64,000 nucleotides of DNA, taken from assembly GCF_019670125.1 (NCBI RefSeq), contig NZ_AP023033.1, positions 814,501 through 878,500 on the forward strand, read 5' to 3'. Positions within the stretch are counted from its first letter, which is position 1. Each line of letters starts with the position of its first letter. The notes under the pieces were generated by a model that worked only from the letters and a program-made list of their open reading frames with translations, ran no database searches and had not been told where the DNA came from. This document shows positions 8,928 to 17,747 of the stretch, one piece after another. The translations under genes were made by a program, and so were the position numbers. The stretch is from Agarivorans aestuarii (GTDB lineage: Bacteria; Pseudomonadota; Gammaproteobacteria; Enterobacterales; Celerinatantimonadaceae).

Positions 8928-10199
8928 ATGGAAAACGAAATTTATCAACTGCAATATGCTATCGACACCTTCTACTTTTTGGTGTGTGGCGCATTAGTAA
9001 TGTGGATGGCCGCTGGTTTCTCTATGCTAGAGGCTGGTTTAGTTCGCGCTAAAAACACCACAGAAATTCTTACTAAGAACATCGCACTTTACTCTATCGC
9101 TTGTATCATGTACTTGGTATGTGGTTACTCAATCATGTATGACGGCGGTATCTTCTTATCAGGTATCGAAGCCTTTGACCTAGGTGGCGTATTAGCTTCT
9201 AAAGCTGAAGAAGGCTTTGAAGGCGGCAGCGTATACTCAGGTGCTTCTGACTTCTTCTTCCAAGTAGTATTCGTTGCAACTGCAATGTCTATTGTTTCGG
9301 GTGCAGTTGCTGAGCGTATGAAGCTTTGGGCATTCTTAATCTTCGCTGTAGTGCTAACTGGTTTCATCTACCCTCTAGAAGGTAGCTGGACTTGGGGCGG
9401 TGCAGATGTATTCGGTCTATACAACCTAGGCGACCTTGGTTTCTCTGACTTCGCGGGTTCAGGTATTGTTCACTTAGCTGGTGCCGCTGCTGCATTGTCT
9501 GGTGTACTTCTACTAGGCGCACGTAAAGGTAAATACGGTAAAAACGGTTCTGTTAACCCAATTCCTGGTTCTAACATGCCGCTAGCTACTGTAGGTACTT
9601 TCATCTTATGGATGGGTTGGTTTGGCTTCAACGGCGGTTCTGTACTGAAACTTGCAGATGCTTCAAACGCTCACTCTGTAGCAATGGTATTCCTAAACAC
9701 TAACGCTGCAGCTGCAGCTGGTGCAATCGCTGCACTACTAGTGTGTAAGCTAACTTGGGGTAAAGCAGACCTAACAATGTTACTAAACGGCGCATTAGCT
9801 GGCCTAGTAGCGATTACTGCTGAACCTTCTACTCCTACTGCGCTTCAAGCCACTCTGTTTGGTGCTGTAGCTGGCGTATTGGTAGTAGCGTCTATCGTAT
9901 TCTTCGACAAGATTAAGATTGATGATCCAGTAGGTGCTATCTCAGTTCACGGTGTAGTTGGTTTGTTCGGTCTATTGATTGTTCCACTAACTAACGATGG
10001 TTCAAGCTTCTCTGGCCAAATCATCGGTGCACTAACTATCTTCGCATGGGTATTCGTAGCAAGCTTCATCGTATGGAGCATCTTAAAAGCTGTAATGGGT
10101 ATCCGAGTTTCTGAAGAAGAAGAAATGAACGGTATGGACATTGCTGACTGTGGTATCGATGCATACCCAGAGTTCGTAACAGTTAAGTCTTCTAGCTAA
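8928..10199 (+). CDS. amtB: Ammonium transporter
   Basis: Inner-membrane ammonium channel of 423 residues with 11 expected transmembrane helices. It contains the family segment FSMLEAGLVRAKN, the FGGG-type FNGGSVLKL region, and the paired pore histidines in IVHLAGAAAAL and ISVHGVVGLFG. The N-terminus starts directly at helix 1, without the cleaved signal peptide of E. coli AmtB. It forms an operon with glnK, whose product would bind its cytoplasmic face. A terminator follows. Confidence 0.95.
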   Translation: MENEIYQLQYAIDTFYFLVCGALVMWMAAGFSMLEAGLVRAKNTTEILTKNIALYSIACIMYLVCGYSIMYDGGIFLSGIEAFDLGGVLASKAEEGFEGGSVYSGASDFFFQVVFVATAMSIVSGAVAERMKLWAFLIFAVVLTGFIYPLEGSWTWGGADVFGLYNLGDLGFSDFAGSGIVHLAGAAAALSGVLLLGARKGKYGKNGSVNPIPGSNMPLATVGTFILWMGWFGFNGGSVLKLADASNAHSVAMVFLNTNAAAAAGAIAALLVCKLTWGKADLTMLLNGALAGLVAITAEPSTPTALQATLFGAVAGVLVVASIVFFDKIKIDDPVGAISVHGVVGLFGLLIVPLTNDGSSFSGQIIGALTIFAWVFVASFIVWSILKAVMGIRVSEEEEMNGMDIADCGIDAYPEFVTVKSSS

Positions 10200-10214
10200 G
10201 ATTAAAAAGTAATA

Positions 10215-10243
10215 AAAAAGGCCCGCTTAGCGGGCCTTTTTTT
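10215..10243 (+). terminator. Terminator after amtB
   Basis: AAAAAGGCCCGC and GCGGGCCTTTTTTT form a GC-rich hairpin with a 3-4 nt loop and a T-tract. Confidence 0.92.
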
Positions 10244-10287
10244 GTTTTAAAACATAGTCAAAGATGTGATCCCATGTTAATCTAAAG

Positions 10288-10306
10288 TCAAATGATAACG
10301 ATTTGC
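10288..10306 (+). promoter_or_regulatory. Fur-box-like operator before the iron transporter
   Basis: The 19 bases TCAAATGATAACGATTTGC match the E. coli Fur consensus at about 12 positions, including the core AATGATAA. They lie 28 bp before the GTG start of a ferric-iron binding protein gene, so repression by Fur-Fe2+ is likely. The call rests on an eye alignment. Confidence 0.6.
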
Positions 10307-10333
10307 GTTTAACATATATTGAAGGACTCATTT

Positions 10334-11368
10334 GTGAATAAATCAGTATTCTCTTCATTAGTGGCCGTGTTGGCTTCACTAGTGGTAGCCACGCCAGCCT
10401 TAGCTGCAGAAGAAGTAAACTTATACTCTTACCGCCAACAAAGCTTGTTACAACCATTAACTGATGCGTTTACCGAAGAAACCGGCATTAAAGTGAATGT
10501 TGTGCATGCTGCTAAAGGTTTAGCTGAAAAGATTAAAGCGGCAGGCGAAAACAACCCTGCTGATTTGGTACTAACCGTTGATATTGGCCGCTTGGAAGAA
10601 GTGCGCGCTGCCGGTTTATTTGAAGCGGTTAACTCACCCGTTATTGATGAAGTAGTGCCAGCTCACTTACGTCACCCTGATAACTTGTGGTTTGCCCTTA
10701 CTACACGTGCACGTGTGGTTTACGCACATAAAGATCGCGTGAAAGAAGGTGAGCTTAACTCGCTTAAAGATTTGGCTGATCCTAAATGGCAAGGTCGCAT
10801 TTGTACCCGCTCTGGTAAGCACGTCTATAACATTGGTTTAATTGCTTCGGTAATCGCAGAAGATGGCGAAGTAGCGGCAGAAACTTGGTTAAAGGGCTTA
10901 AAAGCTAACTTAGCGCGTAAACCTCAAGGTAACGACCGTGCTCAAGCAAAAGCGATTTTCGAAGGCCAATGTGACTTAGCAATTGCTAACCGTTACTACA
11001 TGGGCAAAATGTTCTACAACACCAAGAGCCCAGAGCAACAAGAGTGGGCCGAGAAAATCCGTGTTGTATACCTAGACCAAGACATTGGTGGCCGTGGTCA
11101 GCACATTAACATTTCTGGTGCTGGTTTATTGAAAACGGCTAAAAACAAAGACAACGCGATTAAGTTGTTAGAGTTCTTAGTAGGTGAAAAAGCCCAAGGT
11201 TTATACGCCACTGCTAACTACGAAGAGCCAGTTCGCAGCGGTATTAAAACTGACGAATTTATTGAAAGCCTAGGCGATTTCAAGGCCGACCGTATTTCAT
11301 TACAAGAAGTGGCCGATCAACGCGCTGCTGCAGCACGCTTAGTTGACCGTGTTGGCTATGACATGTAA
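10334..11368 (+). CDS. Periplasmic Fe(3+)-binding protein of an ABC transporter (FbpA/FutA family)
   Basis: A 344-residue substrate-binding protein with a clear signal peptide (MNKSVFSSLVAVLASLVV, cleavage after ALAA). The mature start EEVNLYSYRQQSLLQPL and the tyrosine-containing stretch IANRYYMGKM are typical of ferric-binding proteins that hold iron through two adjacent tyrosines. GTG 10334 is preferred to TTG 10319 because AAGGA lies 7 bp upstream and it gives a complete signal peptide. Permease and ATPase genes follow, and a Fur-like box precedes it. Confidence 0.92.
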   Translation: MNKSVFSSLVAVLASLVVATPALAAEEVNLYSYRQQSLLQPLTDAFTEETGIKVNVVHAAKGLAEKIKAAGENNPADLVLTVDIGRLEEVRAAGLFEAVNSPVIDEVVPAHLRHPDNLWFALTTRARVVYAHKDRVKEGELNSLKDLADPKWQGRICTRSGKHVYNIGLIASVIAEDGEVAAETWLKGLKANLARKPQGNDRAQAKAIFEGQCDLAIANRYYMGKMFYNTKSPEQQEWAEKIRVVYLDQDIGGRGQHINISGAGLLKTAKNKDNAIKLLEFLVGEKAQGLYATANYEEPVRSGIKTDEFIESLGDFKADRISLQEVADQRAAAARLVDRVGYDM

Positions 11369-11403
11369 AGGTTGTTAAACTTGCTATTCTATTAGCAAGC
11401 ATT

Positions 11404-11438
11404 AATAAAGCTGGCCATAGGTCAGCTTTATTCTTTTT
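11404..11438 (+). terminator. Intra-operon hairpin/attenuator between binding protein and permease
   Basis: AATAAAGCTG pairs with CAGCTTTATT, extended inward to about 13 pairs with a 3-nt loop, and is followed by CTTTTTC. A smaller hairpin (CTTGCTA/TAGCAAG, 11380-11399) precedes it. Such a partial terminator would give more binding protein than permease. Confidence 0.7.
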
Positions 11439-11470
11439 CGGCTTTGTGCCGTTTTTTTTGTTTGGAAGCT

Positions 11471-13153
11471 ATGAGCACTACCGCCAATTCTACTTCGCCT
11501 TTTTCGCTAGCTCGTTTACGCTTTGACCCTTGGGTATGGCTTGCCTTAGCCATTGCAGCCTTAGCCATTATACCTATTGCTACCATCTTGATGCTCTCAT
11601 GGGCCGACAACCAAGAGATCTGGCAGCACTTACTTGATACGGTATTTTGGATTTACGTAAAAAACACTTTGCTACTGTGTTTAGGCGTGGCGGTATTTAC
11701 CAGTTTAATGGGCACGGGTGCTGCTTGGTTAGTCACGCGTTTTAACTTCCCGCTTAAGTCGGTGTTGGTATGGGCGCTGTTGTTACCTTTAGCGGTGCCA
11801 AGTTACATTCTCGCTTTTGTTATTACCGATCAACTCGAATACGCAGGTTTTGTACAAAAGACCTTACGCACTTTGTTTGGTTGGCAAACTGCTCGTGACT
11901 ACTGGTTCCCAGAAATTCGCTCCATACAAGGCGCCATTGCAGTATTGAGTTTAGTGCTATATCCCTATGTTTACTTGTTGGCGCGAGCCGCCTTTGTAGA
12001 ACAAGCTGCACAGCTTTTTGAAATGAGCCGCTGTTTAGGTAAAAGCCAAACCCAGAGCTTTTTTAAAGTGGCATTGCCGTTAGCGCGTCCTGCTATTGTG
12101 GTAGGGGTGACCTTAGCGCTTATGGAAACCATTAATGAATATGGCACGGTAGAGTTTTTTGCGGTGCCCACACTAACCGCGGGCATTTTTGATGTGTGGC
12201 TAAATATGAGCAGCCTGTCAGCGGCCGCTCAAATAGCATTAATGCTAGTGAGCTTTTCTATCTTGCTGCTGGGTTTAGAACGTTACAGCCGCAATGCTGG
12301 TAAGTTTTATAAGTTGACTGGTCAATCTCCAACCATGTTTGCAGAACCGCTTTCGGGCTTTAAAGCGTGGTTGGCAACAGCTTTATGTTTATTGCCGATT
12401 AGCCTTGGCTTTATTCTACCGATTACCGTATTAACTAATTATGCATTGCGTAATTTAGAGCAAGGTCTGGACCAGTATTTAAACAGCGCTTGGAACAGCT
12501 TTTCTCTGGCCATTATGGCCGCATTGCTAACCTCTATTTTAGGCTTATTGTTAGCCTACGGGGTTCGCTTATCCAAAAGCAATAAAATGCGCAGTATCGC
12601 CGAGGCCGCAACCTTGGGTTATGCCATTCCAGGTGCGGTGCTGGCGGTAGGTATTTTGTATCCACTTGGGGTGTTTGATAATACCGTTGATAGGCTGATG
12701 AAAGCTTGGTTTGATTACCCTACTGGCTTATTGCTCACCGGCACTGGTGGCGCCTTGGTATTAGCCTATTCGTTACGCTTTATTGCCTTAAGCTATCGTA
12801 CGCTCGATGCAAGCCTTACAAAAATCACTCCAGAAATGGATGATGCTTCACGTATTCTTGGCAGCCGATCGGGGAAAACCCTTTGGCGTATTCATTTGCC
12901 ATTAATTCGGCCAAGCGTGCTTACCGCAATGTTATTGGTATTTGTTGATACCATGAAAGAGCTGCCTATTACCCTGATTCTAAGGCCATTTAATTTTGAT
13001 ACCTTATCAACCCAAGTTTGGGATTTAGCCTCTTTAGAACAGCTTGAGCAAAGCGCTTTGGCTGCATTAACTATATTACTGGCGGGCATTATCCCGGTTA
13101 TTATTATGAGTCGAAATATCGGTTCTTCTGAACGTCGCCCACAAGGACAATAA
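11471..13153 (+). CDS. Iron(III) ABC transporter permease, fused two-domain (FbpB type)
   Basis: A 560-residue inner-membrane protein with about 12 hydrophobic segments, made of two homologous permease halves in one chain, as in FbpB/AfuB. Each half carries an EAA-type loop: AAQLFEMSRCLGKSQTQSFF near residue 190 and ITPEMDDASRILGSRSGKTL near 460. The ATG at 11471 after TTGGAAGCT is preferred to an in-frame upstream start that gives a hydrophilic extension. The ATPase gene starts 7 bp after the stop. Confidence 0.9.
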   Translation: MSTTANSTSPFSLARLRFDPWVWLALAIAALAIIPIATILMLSWADNQEIWQHLLDTVFWIYVKNTLLLCLGVAVFTSLMGTGAAWLVTRFNFPLKSVLVWALLLPLAVPSYILAFVITDQLEYAGFVQKTLRTLFGWQTARDYWFPEIRSIQGAIAVLSLVLYPYVYLLARAAFVEQAAQLFEMSRCLGKSQTQSFFKVALPLARPAIVVGVTLALMETINEYGTVEFFAVPTLTAGIFDVWLNMSSLSAAAQIALMLVSFSILLLGLERYSRNAGKFYKLTGQSPTMFAEPLSGFKAWLATALCLLPISLGFILPITVLTNYALRNLEQGLDQYLNSAWNSFSLAIMAALLTSILGLLLAYGVRLSKSNKMRSIAEAATLGYAIPGAVLAVGILYPLGVFDNTVDRLMKAWFDYPTGLLLTGTGGALVLAYSLRFIALSYRTLDASLTKITPEMDDASRILGSRSGKTLWRIHLPLIRPSVLTAMLLVFVDTMKELPITLILRPFNFDTLSTQVWDLASLEQLEQSALAALTILLAGIIPVIIMSRNIGSSERRPQGQ

Positions 13154-13160
13154 ACCTGCA

Positions 13161-14219
13161 ATGAGTATTGTTTTACGCAAAGTTAATCATTTTTACGGCG
13201 AACAACAGGCATTAAAAGATGTCAGCATTGAAGTGAGCGACAATCAAATTGTGGCGTTGCTAGGGCCATCGGGCTGCGGTAAAACCACACTGTTGCGCCT
13301 TATCGCTGGATTAGAGCGACTGCAAAGTGGCGAACTGTATTTGCAAGACAGCTTGGTGGCTGCGCCCCAGCAAGCGATTCATTTAGCGCCAGAGCAACGC
13401 GCTATTGGCATGATGTTCCAAGACTATGCCTTGTTCCCCCATATGAGTGTGCGTAAAAATATTGAGTATGGTTTACGTAAACAACAAGATCTTGCTACGC
13501 GACGTCGCTGGGTTGAAGAAAGCTTAGATAATATGGGTATGCAAGGTTTGTTAGAACGCTTTCCTCACACTTTATCGGGCGGCCAGCAGCAACGTGTTGC
13601 ATTGCTTCGTGCTTTAGCGCCAGAGCCTAGCACTTTGCTGCTAGATGAACCTTTCTCTGCACTTGATGAGCATCTTCGTCAGCAGGTTCGAGAAGAAACT
13701 CTAGATGTGCTTAAGAAAACCAATACTCCTGCAGTAATGGTGACTCATGACCCATTAGAAGCAATGTTTATTGCCGACAAAATTGTGGTGATGGAAAAGG
13801 GTGAAATTGTGCAAAACGCCAGCCCTCAAGAGATTTACAATAACCCTAAAAACGCCTTTGTTGCGGCTCTATTTGGGCCAAGTAATCGTTTCGAAACGGA
13901 TGTTGAAGACAATAAAGTTCACACGCCCTTAGGCCACTTTTCTGCGAATGGTGTGGATAACCAGCAAAGGGCTGAGATAATTGTGCGCGCTAAAGACATC
14001 GTTGTGCATCAGCTAGAAAACAAAGAGTACATCGAAGCAAGCGTGATATCGGTGCACGCTATGGGTAACGAAACTCACTTTAGATTACAACTAAGCAATA
14101 TGCCTGAGCGTGTTATCCATGCGCGAATGCGCGATTATTGGCAGGCGAGTGCTGGCACCAAGGTATGGCTGTCGGTGAATGGTGATGCTGCATTTGTCTT
14201 CCCTAAAGCCTCGCTTTAG
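13161..14219 (+). CDS. Iron(III) ABC transporter ATP-binding protein (FbpC type)
   Basis: The 352-residue ATPase energises ferric-iron import. Walker A is GPSGCGKTT (Lys41), the signature is LSGGQQQRVALLRAL, Walker B is LLLDEP, and the switch His is in MVTHDPLEA. A C-terminal ~110-residue TOBE-like regulatory domain follows, as in FbpC. It is the last gene of the three-gene operon and faces argR convergently, 23 bp apart. Confidence 0.92.
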   Translation: MSIVLRKVNHFYGEQQALKDVSIEVSDNQIVALLGPSGCGKTTLLRLIAGLERLQSGELYLQDSLVAAPQQAIHLAPEQRAIGMMFQDYALFPHMSVRKNIEYGLRKQQDLATRRRWVEESLDNMGMQGLLERFPHTLSGGQQQRVALLRALAPEPSTLLLDEPFSALDEHLRQQVREETLDVLKKTNTPAVMVTHDPLEAMFIADKIVVMEKGEIVQNASPQEIYNNPKNAFVAALFGPSNRFETDVEDNKVHTPLGHFSANGVDNQQRAEIIVRAKDIVVHQLENKEYIEASVISVHAMGNETHFRLQLSNMPERVIHARMRDYWQASAGTKVWLSVNGDAAFVFPKASL

Positions 14220-14242
14220 GGAGTTATAAAGGCAGGGCTTAG

Positions 14243-14710
14243 TTAGCCTACTTCGAAGAGTTCTTTCACTGATTGAAAGACATCTGCGATAGCTACTTGG
14301 CGAGTAGGGGTGATGAAGATGGTATCGTCTCCTGCAATCGTGCCAAGAATACCTTCTGCCTTACCTAATGAATCTAACAAACGCGCGATTAGTTGAGCGG
14401 CGCCGGGGCTGGTGTGGATTACGATGAGAGCGTCATTGAAATCCATTTCTAATACTAAGATCTTTAGTTGGCTAGAAACGGTTGGCACCCCTAATTCTGC
14501 TGGTAAGCAGTAAACCATTTCCATTTTTGCGTTGCGGGTACGCACTGCACCAAACTTACTTAGCATGCGTGACACTTTCGATTGATTAATGTTTTCGAAA
14601 CCTTGCTCTTGCAGGGCGGTCACTATTTCGGCTTGCGAGCCAAATCGTTCCTCTTTTAACAGTGATTTAAAGGCTTTTATTAACTGTTCTTGTTTATCGC
14701 TATATTTCAT
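14243..14710 (-). CDS. argR: Arginine repressor
   Basis: Hexameric arginine-dependent repressor, 155 residues. The N-terminal winged helix includes [25 protein letters not shown]-type sequence, and the C-terminal arginine-binding and trimerisation domain carries [17 protein letters not shown] and [11 protein letters not shown], with the two adjacent Asp that read arginine. It is divergent from an arginine-type binding protein gene; a strong ARG box in the shared 189-bp region implies autoregulation. Confidence 0.95.
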   Translation of the reverse strand: MKYSDKQEQLIKAFKSLLKEERFGSQAEIVTALQEQGFENINQSKVSRMLSKFGAVRTRNAKMEMVYCLPAELGVPTVSSQLKILVLEMDFNDALIVIHTSPGAAQLIARLLDSLGKAEGILGTIAGDDTIFITPTRQVAIADVFQSVKELFEVG

Positions 14711-14782
14711 CGGTGATCCGAGCTTATAAATCCGCTGCCATTGTCGCCAACTTTTTACTCTAATTCAACTTTATTCTAGTTT

Positions 14783-14825
14783 TATGCATATAAATGCATA
14801 CTCCAACACAGAATTATTATTGCAT
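14783..14825. promoter_or_regulatory. ARG box pair in the argR / binding-protein divergent promoter
   Basis: Box 1 (14783-14800) is the perfect palindrome TATGCATATAAATGCATA, 16 of 18 to the ArgR consensus TNTGAATWWWWATTCANA with symmetrical A-to-C and T-to-G changes. A weaker half-conserved box (GAATTATTATT core) lies at about 14808-14825. ArgR hexamers usually bind such pairs. Confidence 0.7.
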
Positions 14826-14899
14826 TTAATAACAATTAGTTGTGAGCCTTTGCTAAGCTGAATTATGATAGCCCCATCCGACTCGATGAGTAGTTGATT

Positions 14900-15607
14900 A
14901 TGTGGATTAAACTTTTCATTCTTCTTCCCGTTTTAATCTTTGGCTCAGCCCTTGCTGATGAAAAGCCTTTACGAATTGTTACCGAAGCTTCTTACCCGCC
15001 TTTTGAAGCCTTTGACGAGCAAAAGCAACTGGTAGGTTTTGACATTGAGCTAGCCAAAGCCATATGCCTACAAATAAATAGAGAGTGCGAGTTTTATCAC
15101 CAGCCCTTTGATAGCCTGCTCACCAGTGTGGCGGCAGGGCATTACAACTTAGCCATTTCTGCCCTCGATATCACCGAGCAGCGCAAACAGTTGGTTAACT
15201 TTAGTGATGCTTATTTTGACAACATGGCGGTGTATATTACCGGCTCGAAGCAAGAGATCGCCGATAGCGCTGTGGTGGCTGTACAAAGTGGGTCTAGCTT
15301 TATGCGCTTTTTGCGTGAGCAACGACCTGACATTTTGTCGATTGCCTACCCAAGTTACCAGTTAGCTTTAAACGATTTAGAGCAAAGTAAAATAGATGCG
15401 GTGTTTTTGGATGCAGCAGCCGCTCATTATTGGTTAGCCAATCACCCCAACTTCGTTACTCAAGCTGATAAAAGCTATCCTGCCAGTGGTTTAGGGATGG
15501 CTGTTTCCAAGCAAGACGAAGACCTGCTGAATCAAATCAACCATGCGCTTAAAGTGTTAAAAAATAATGGCACTTACCAAACAATATATCAATCCTTTTT
15601 TAACTGA
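14900..15607 (+). CDS. Periplasmic amino-acid binding protein, probably arginine (ArtI/ArtJ type)
   Basis: A 235-residue family-3 solute-binding protein with a signal peptide (MWIKLFILLPVLIFGSALA). The mature start LRIVTEASYPPFEAFDEQKQ, the GFDIELAKAIC stretch and the AISALDITEQRKQLVNFSD motif are typical of arginine/lysine/histidine binding proteins. ATG 14900 is chosen over TTG 14894. No permease or ATPase gene is adjacent, so it would be an orphan subunit. Shared ARG boxes with argR make arginine the best guess for the ligand. It separates argR from mdh, which are direct neighbours in E. coli. Confidence 0.8.
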   Translation: MWIKLFILLPVLIFGSALADEKPLRIVTEASYPPFEAFDEQKQLVGFDIELAKAICLQINRECEFYHQPFDSLLTSVAAGHYNLAISALDITEQRKQLVNFSDAYFDNMAVYITGSKQEIADSAVVAVQSGSSFMRFLREQRPDILSIAYPSYQLALNDLEQSKIDAVFLDAAAAHYWLANHPNFVTQADKSYPASGLGMAVSKQDEDLLNQINHALKVLKNNGTYQTIYQSFFN

Positions 15608-15788
15608 CAAACACTGTTAGACCAAGGTCTTAAGCCATATTGTTAAAGTGTGATTGAGGCAGCTTTTTTCTGTTTTAAACTTGCTTTAAAAATGTTGCTA
15701 AATTGTATTTTGAGGCGGATTCCGTTATCTTGTCAGCTGTCTCTATAGACATCCCCTCTACAACTACAAAAAAGCATGGAGAAGTTTG

Positions 15789-16718
15789 ATGAAAGTTGCC
15801 GTATTAGGTGCTGCAGGCGGAATTGGCCAAGCCCTTTCATTACTATTAAAAACTCAGTTACCCGCTGGTTCTGAACTTTCGCTTTACGACATCGCCCCAG
15901 TAACACCAGGTGTTGCAGTAGATTTGAGCCACATCCCTACACAAGTGGCCATTAAAGGATTTGCGGGCGAAGACCCAAGCCCGGCCCTAGAAGGTGCCGA
16001 CATTGTTCTTATTTCTGCAGGTGTGGCGCGTAAGCCTGGTATGGATCGTTCAGATCTATTCAACATCAACGCAGGTATTGTTAAAAACCTTATCGAGAAA
16101 GTAGCTGTTACTTGCCCTAAAGCCTGTATCGGCATTATTACTAACCCAGTAAATACCACTGTGCCAATTGCTGCAGAAGTATTGAAAAATGCTGGCGTAT
16201 ATGACCCTGCTAAATTGTTTGGTGTTACTACGCTTGATGTAATTCGCTCAGAGACCTTTATTGCCGAAGCTAAAGGCTTAAACCCAGCTGACATTAACTT
16301 AAACGTTATTGGTGGCCACAGTGGCGTAACTATTTTGCCATTGTTATCACAGCTAGATGGTATTTCATTCACCGATGAAGAGATTGCTGCTATGACCACG
16401 CGCATTCAAAACGCCGGTACTGAAGTTGTTGAAGCTAAAGCCGGTGGCGGTAGTGCTACACTTTCTATGGGTCAAGCAGCAGCGCGCTTCTGTTTATCTC
16501 TAGTGAAGGCTGCCCAAGGCGAAGACGTGATTGAATGTGCTTACGTTGATGGCGGCAGCGAACATGCTAAGTTCTTCGCTCAACCAGTGCGTTTAGGTCC
16601 TCAAGGTGTAGCTGAAATCCTGCCTTACGGCGAGATTAGCGCATTTGAGAAAGGCGCAATTGATGGCATGCTCGACACTTTACATGGTGACATCGATAAA
16701 GGCGTAGAATTTGTTTAA
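15789..16718 (+). CDS. mdh: Malate dehydrogenase (NAD)
   Basis: TCA-cycle enzyme, 309 residues, matching the E. coli Mdh length of about 312. It has the NAD-binding [10 protein letters not shown] at 7-16, the substrate loop [16 protein letters not shown], the NPVNTT motif, and the catalytic His in [16 protein letters not shown] 15789 follows GGAGAAGTTTG; an in-frame TTG just before it is not needed. A terminator follows. Confidence 0.97.
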   Translation: MKVAVLGAAGGIGQALSLLLKTQLPAGSELSLYDIAPVTPGVAVDLSHIPTQVAIKGFAGEDPSPALEGADIVLISAGVARKPGMDRSDLFNINAGIVKNLIEKVAVTCPKACIGIITNPVNTTVPIAAEVLKNAGVYDPAKLFGVTTLDVIRSETFIAEAKGLNPADINLNVIGGHSGVTILPLLSQLDGISFTDEEIAAMTTRIQNAGTEVVEAKAGGGSATLSMGQAAARFCLSLVKAAQGEDVIECAYVDGGSEHAKFFAQPVRLGPQGVAEILPYGEISAFEKGAIDGMLDTLHGDIDKGVEFV

Positions 16719-16738
16719 CCATAAATTCTAGTTCCTAG

Positions 16739-16766
16739 TAAGGAGTGCAGTGCACTCCTTTTTTGT
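16739..16766 (+). terminator. Terminator after mdh
   Basis: AAGGAGTGCA and TGCACTCCTT form a perfect hairpin with essentially no loop in the drawn form, followed by TTTT. Confidence 0.85.
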
Positions 16767-16957
16767 GCCTGCTTTTCACCAACACTCGGTTACTAACGAT
16801 CGCATTCCTCAACTAAACTCCGATTAATAGAGTATTAAGCACCGCACTACCGCTATTTTCTTAAAGCGACGAGCAGCTTAGTTTTAGCCTTATAAAAGTG
16901 GCTTTAGTTTTTTAGCATAGTGCCGATAGCTTAAGTGTTAAGACGATAGGAACGGCT

Positions 16958-17671
16958 ATGAATAAGCAGATTATTTCACTACTTCTTGCTGCGGGGATCA
17001 GTTCGGCAGCTTTTGCAGAATCTATTGATGCCTTGTCAGTAGATGACGAATTAGATGCGCCTGCTCTGCAAGCCGAAGCCATAGACCCTACAGAATATAC
17101 CAGTCCCTCAGATATTGAAGCGGTTCAGCTCTATAAACAAGACGAGCTCATTACTTGGATCAACAACAATCAACACCTTGCTCGGGTGAAAGCCGATGAT
17201 TGTCAGTTAGTCGAAGATATTGAAGCGCGCGCTGAAAAGGTGGCTATCCCTGCCTACCAGTTTTTATGGGGGGATATGCTGGCATGGGGAGTATGTGTAG
17301 ACCCAAACCCAGAGCTTGGCGTTATGTATATGTGGCGCGCGGCCAACCAAGGTTTAGCTGCGGCGATGGAGCAACTAGGGCGCTACTACGCCACGGGCAC
17401 CTTGGTACAACAAGATTACGCCAAAGCCATTCCATTATTGCGTGAGGCCGCAGGCCAGGGGTTCTTGCCGGCGCAGCTGCGTCTTGTATCACTTTATGTG
17501 GAAGGCAAAGGTAGCCCTTATGACTTTGAAGATGCCTATCGTTGGTTACATCATTCCATTATCGCCGACAAACAAACCCACCAAAAAGCCAGCCAACTGT
17601 TAGCCGCACTGGCTAATAAAATGCCAGATTATGTAGTGCTTAAAGCTAAAGCCAGCAACCAACCCTACTAA
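16958..17671 (+). CDS. motX: Sodium-driven flagellar motor protein MotX
   Basis: A 237-residue secreted protein with a signal peptide (cleavage after AFA near residue 20). The body matches MotX: QLYKQDELITWINNNQHL, RVKADDCQLVEDIEARA, AYQFLWGDMLAWGVCV, then Sel1-like repeats (AANQGLAAAMEQLGRYYATG, REAAGQGFLPAQLRLV) and YRWLHHSIIADKQTH. Two cysteines (in DDCQLV and WGVCVD) could form the known MotX disulfide. In Vibrio, MotX forms the T ring with MotY and positions PomAB stators in the periplasm. The rnr gene lies next to it, as in Vibrio. It implies a sodium-driven polar flagellum. Confidence 0.88.
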   Translation: MNKQIISLLLAAGISSAAFAESIDALSVDDELDAPALQAEAIDPTEYTSPSDIEAVQLYKQDELITWINNNQHLARVKADDCQLVEDIEARAEKVAIPAYQFLWGDMLAWGVCVDPNPELGVMYMWRAANQGLAAAMEQLGRYYATGTLVQQDYAKAIPLLREAAGQGFLPAQLRLVSLYVEGKGSPYDFEDAYRWLHHSIIADKQTHQKASQLLAALANKMPDYVVLKAKASNQPY

Positions 17672-17747
17672 AGCCTCGCGCAAAGCATTAACATAGAGCT
17701 ATTCTGAAGGTTAAGACCTTCAATAGCTCAACTAAGTGGGTTAGTTA

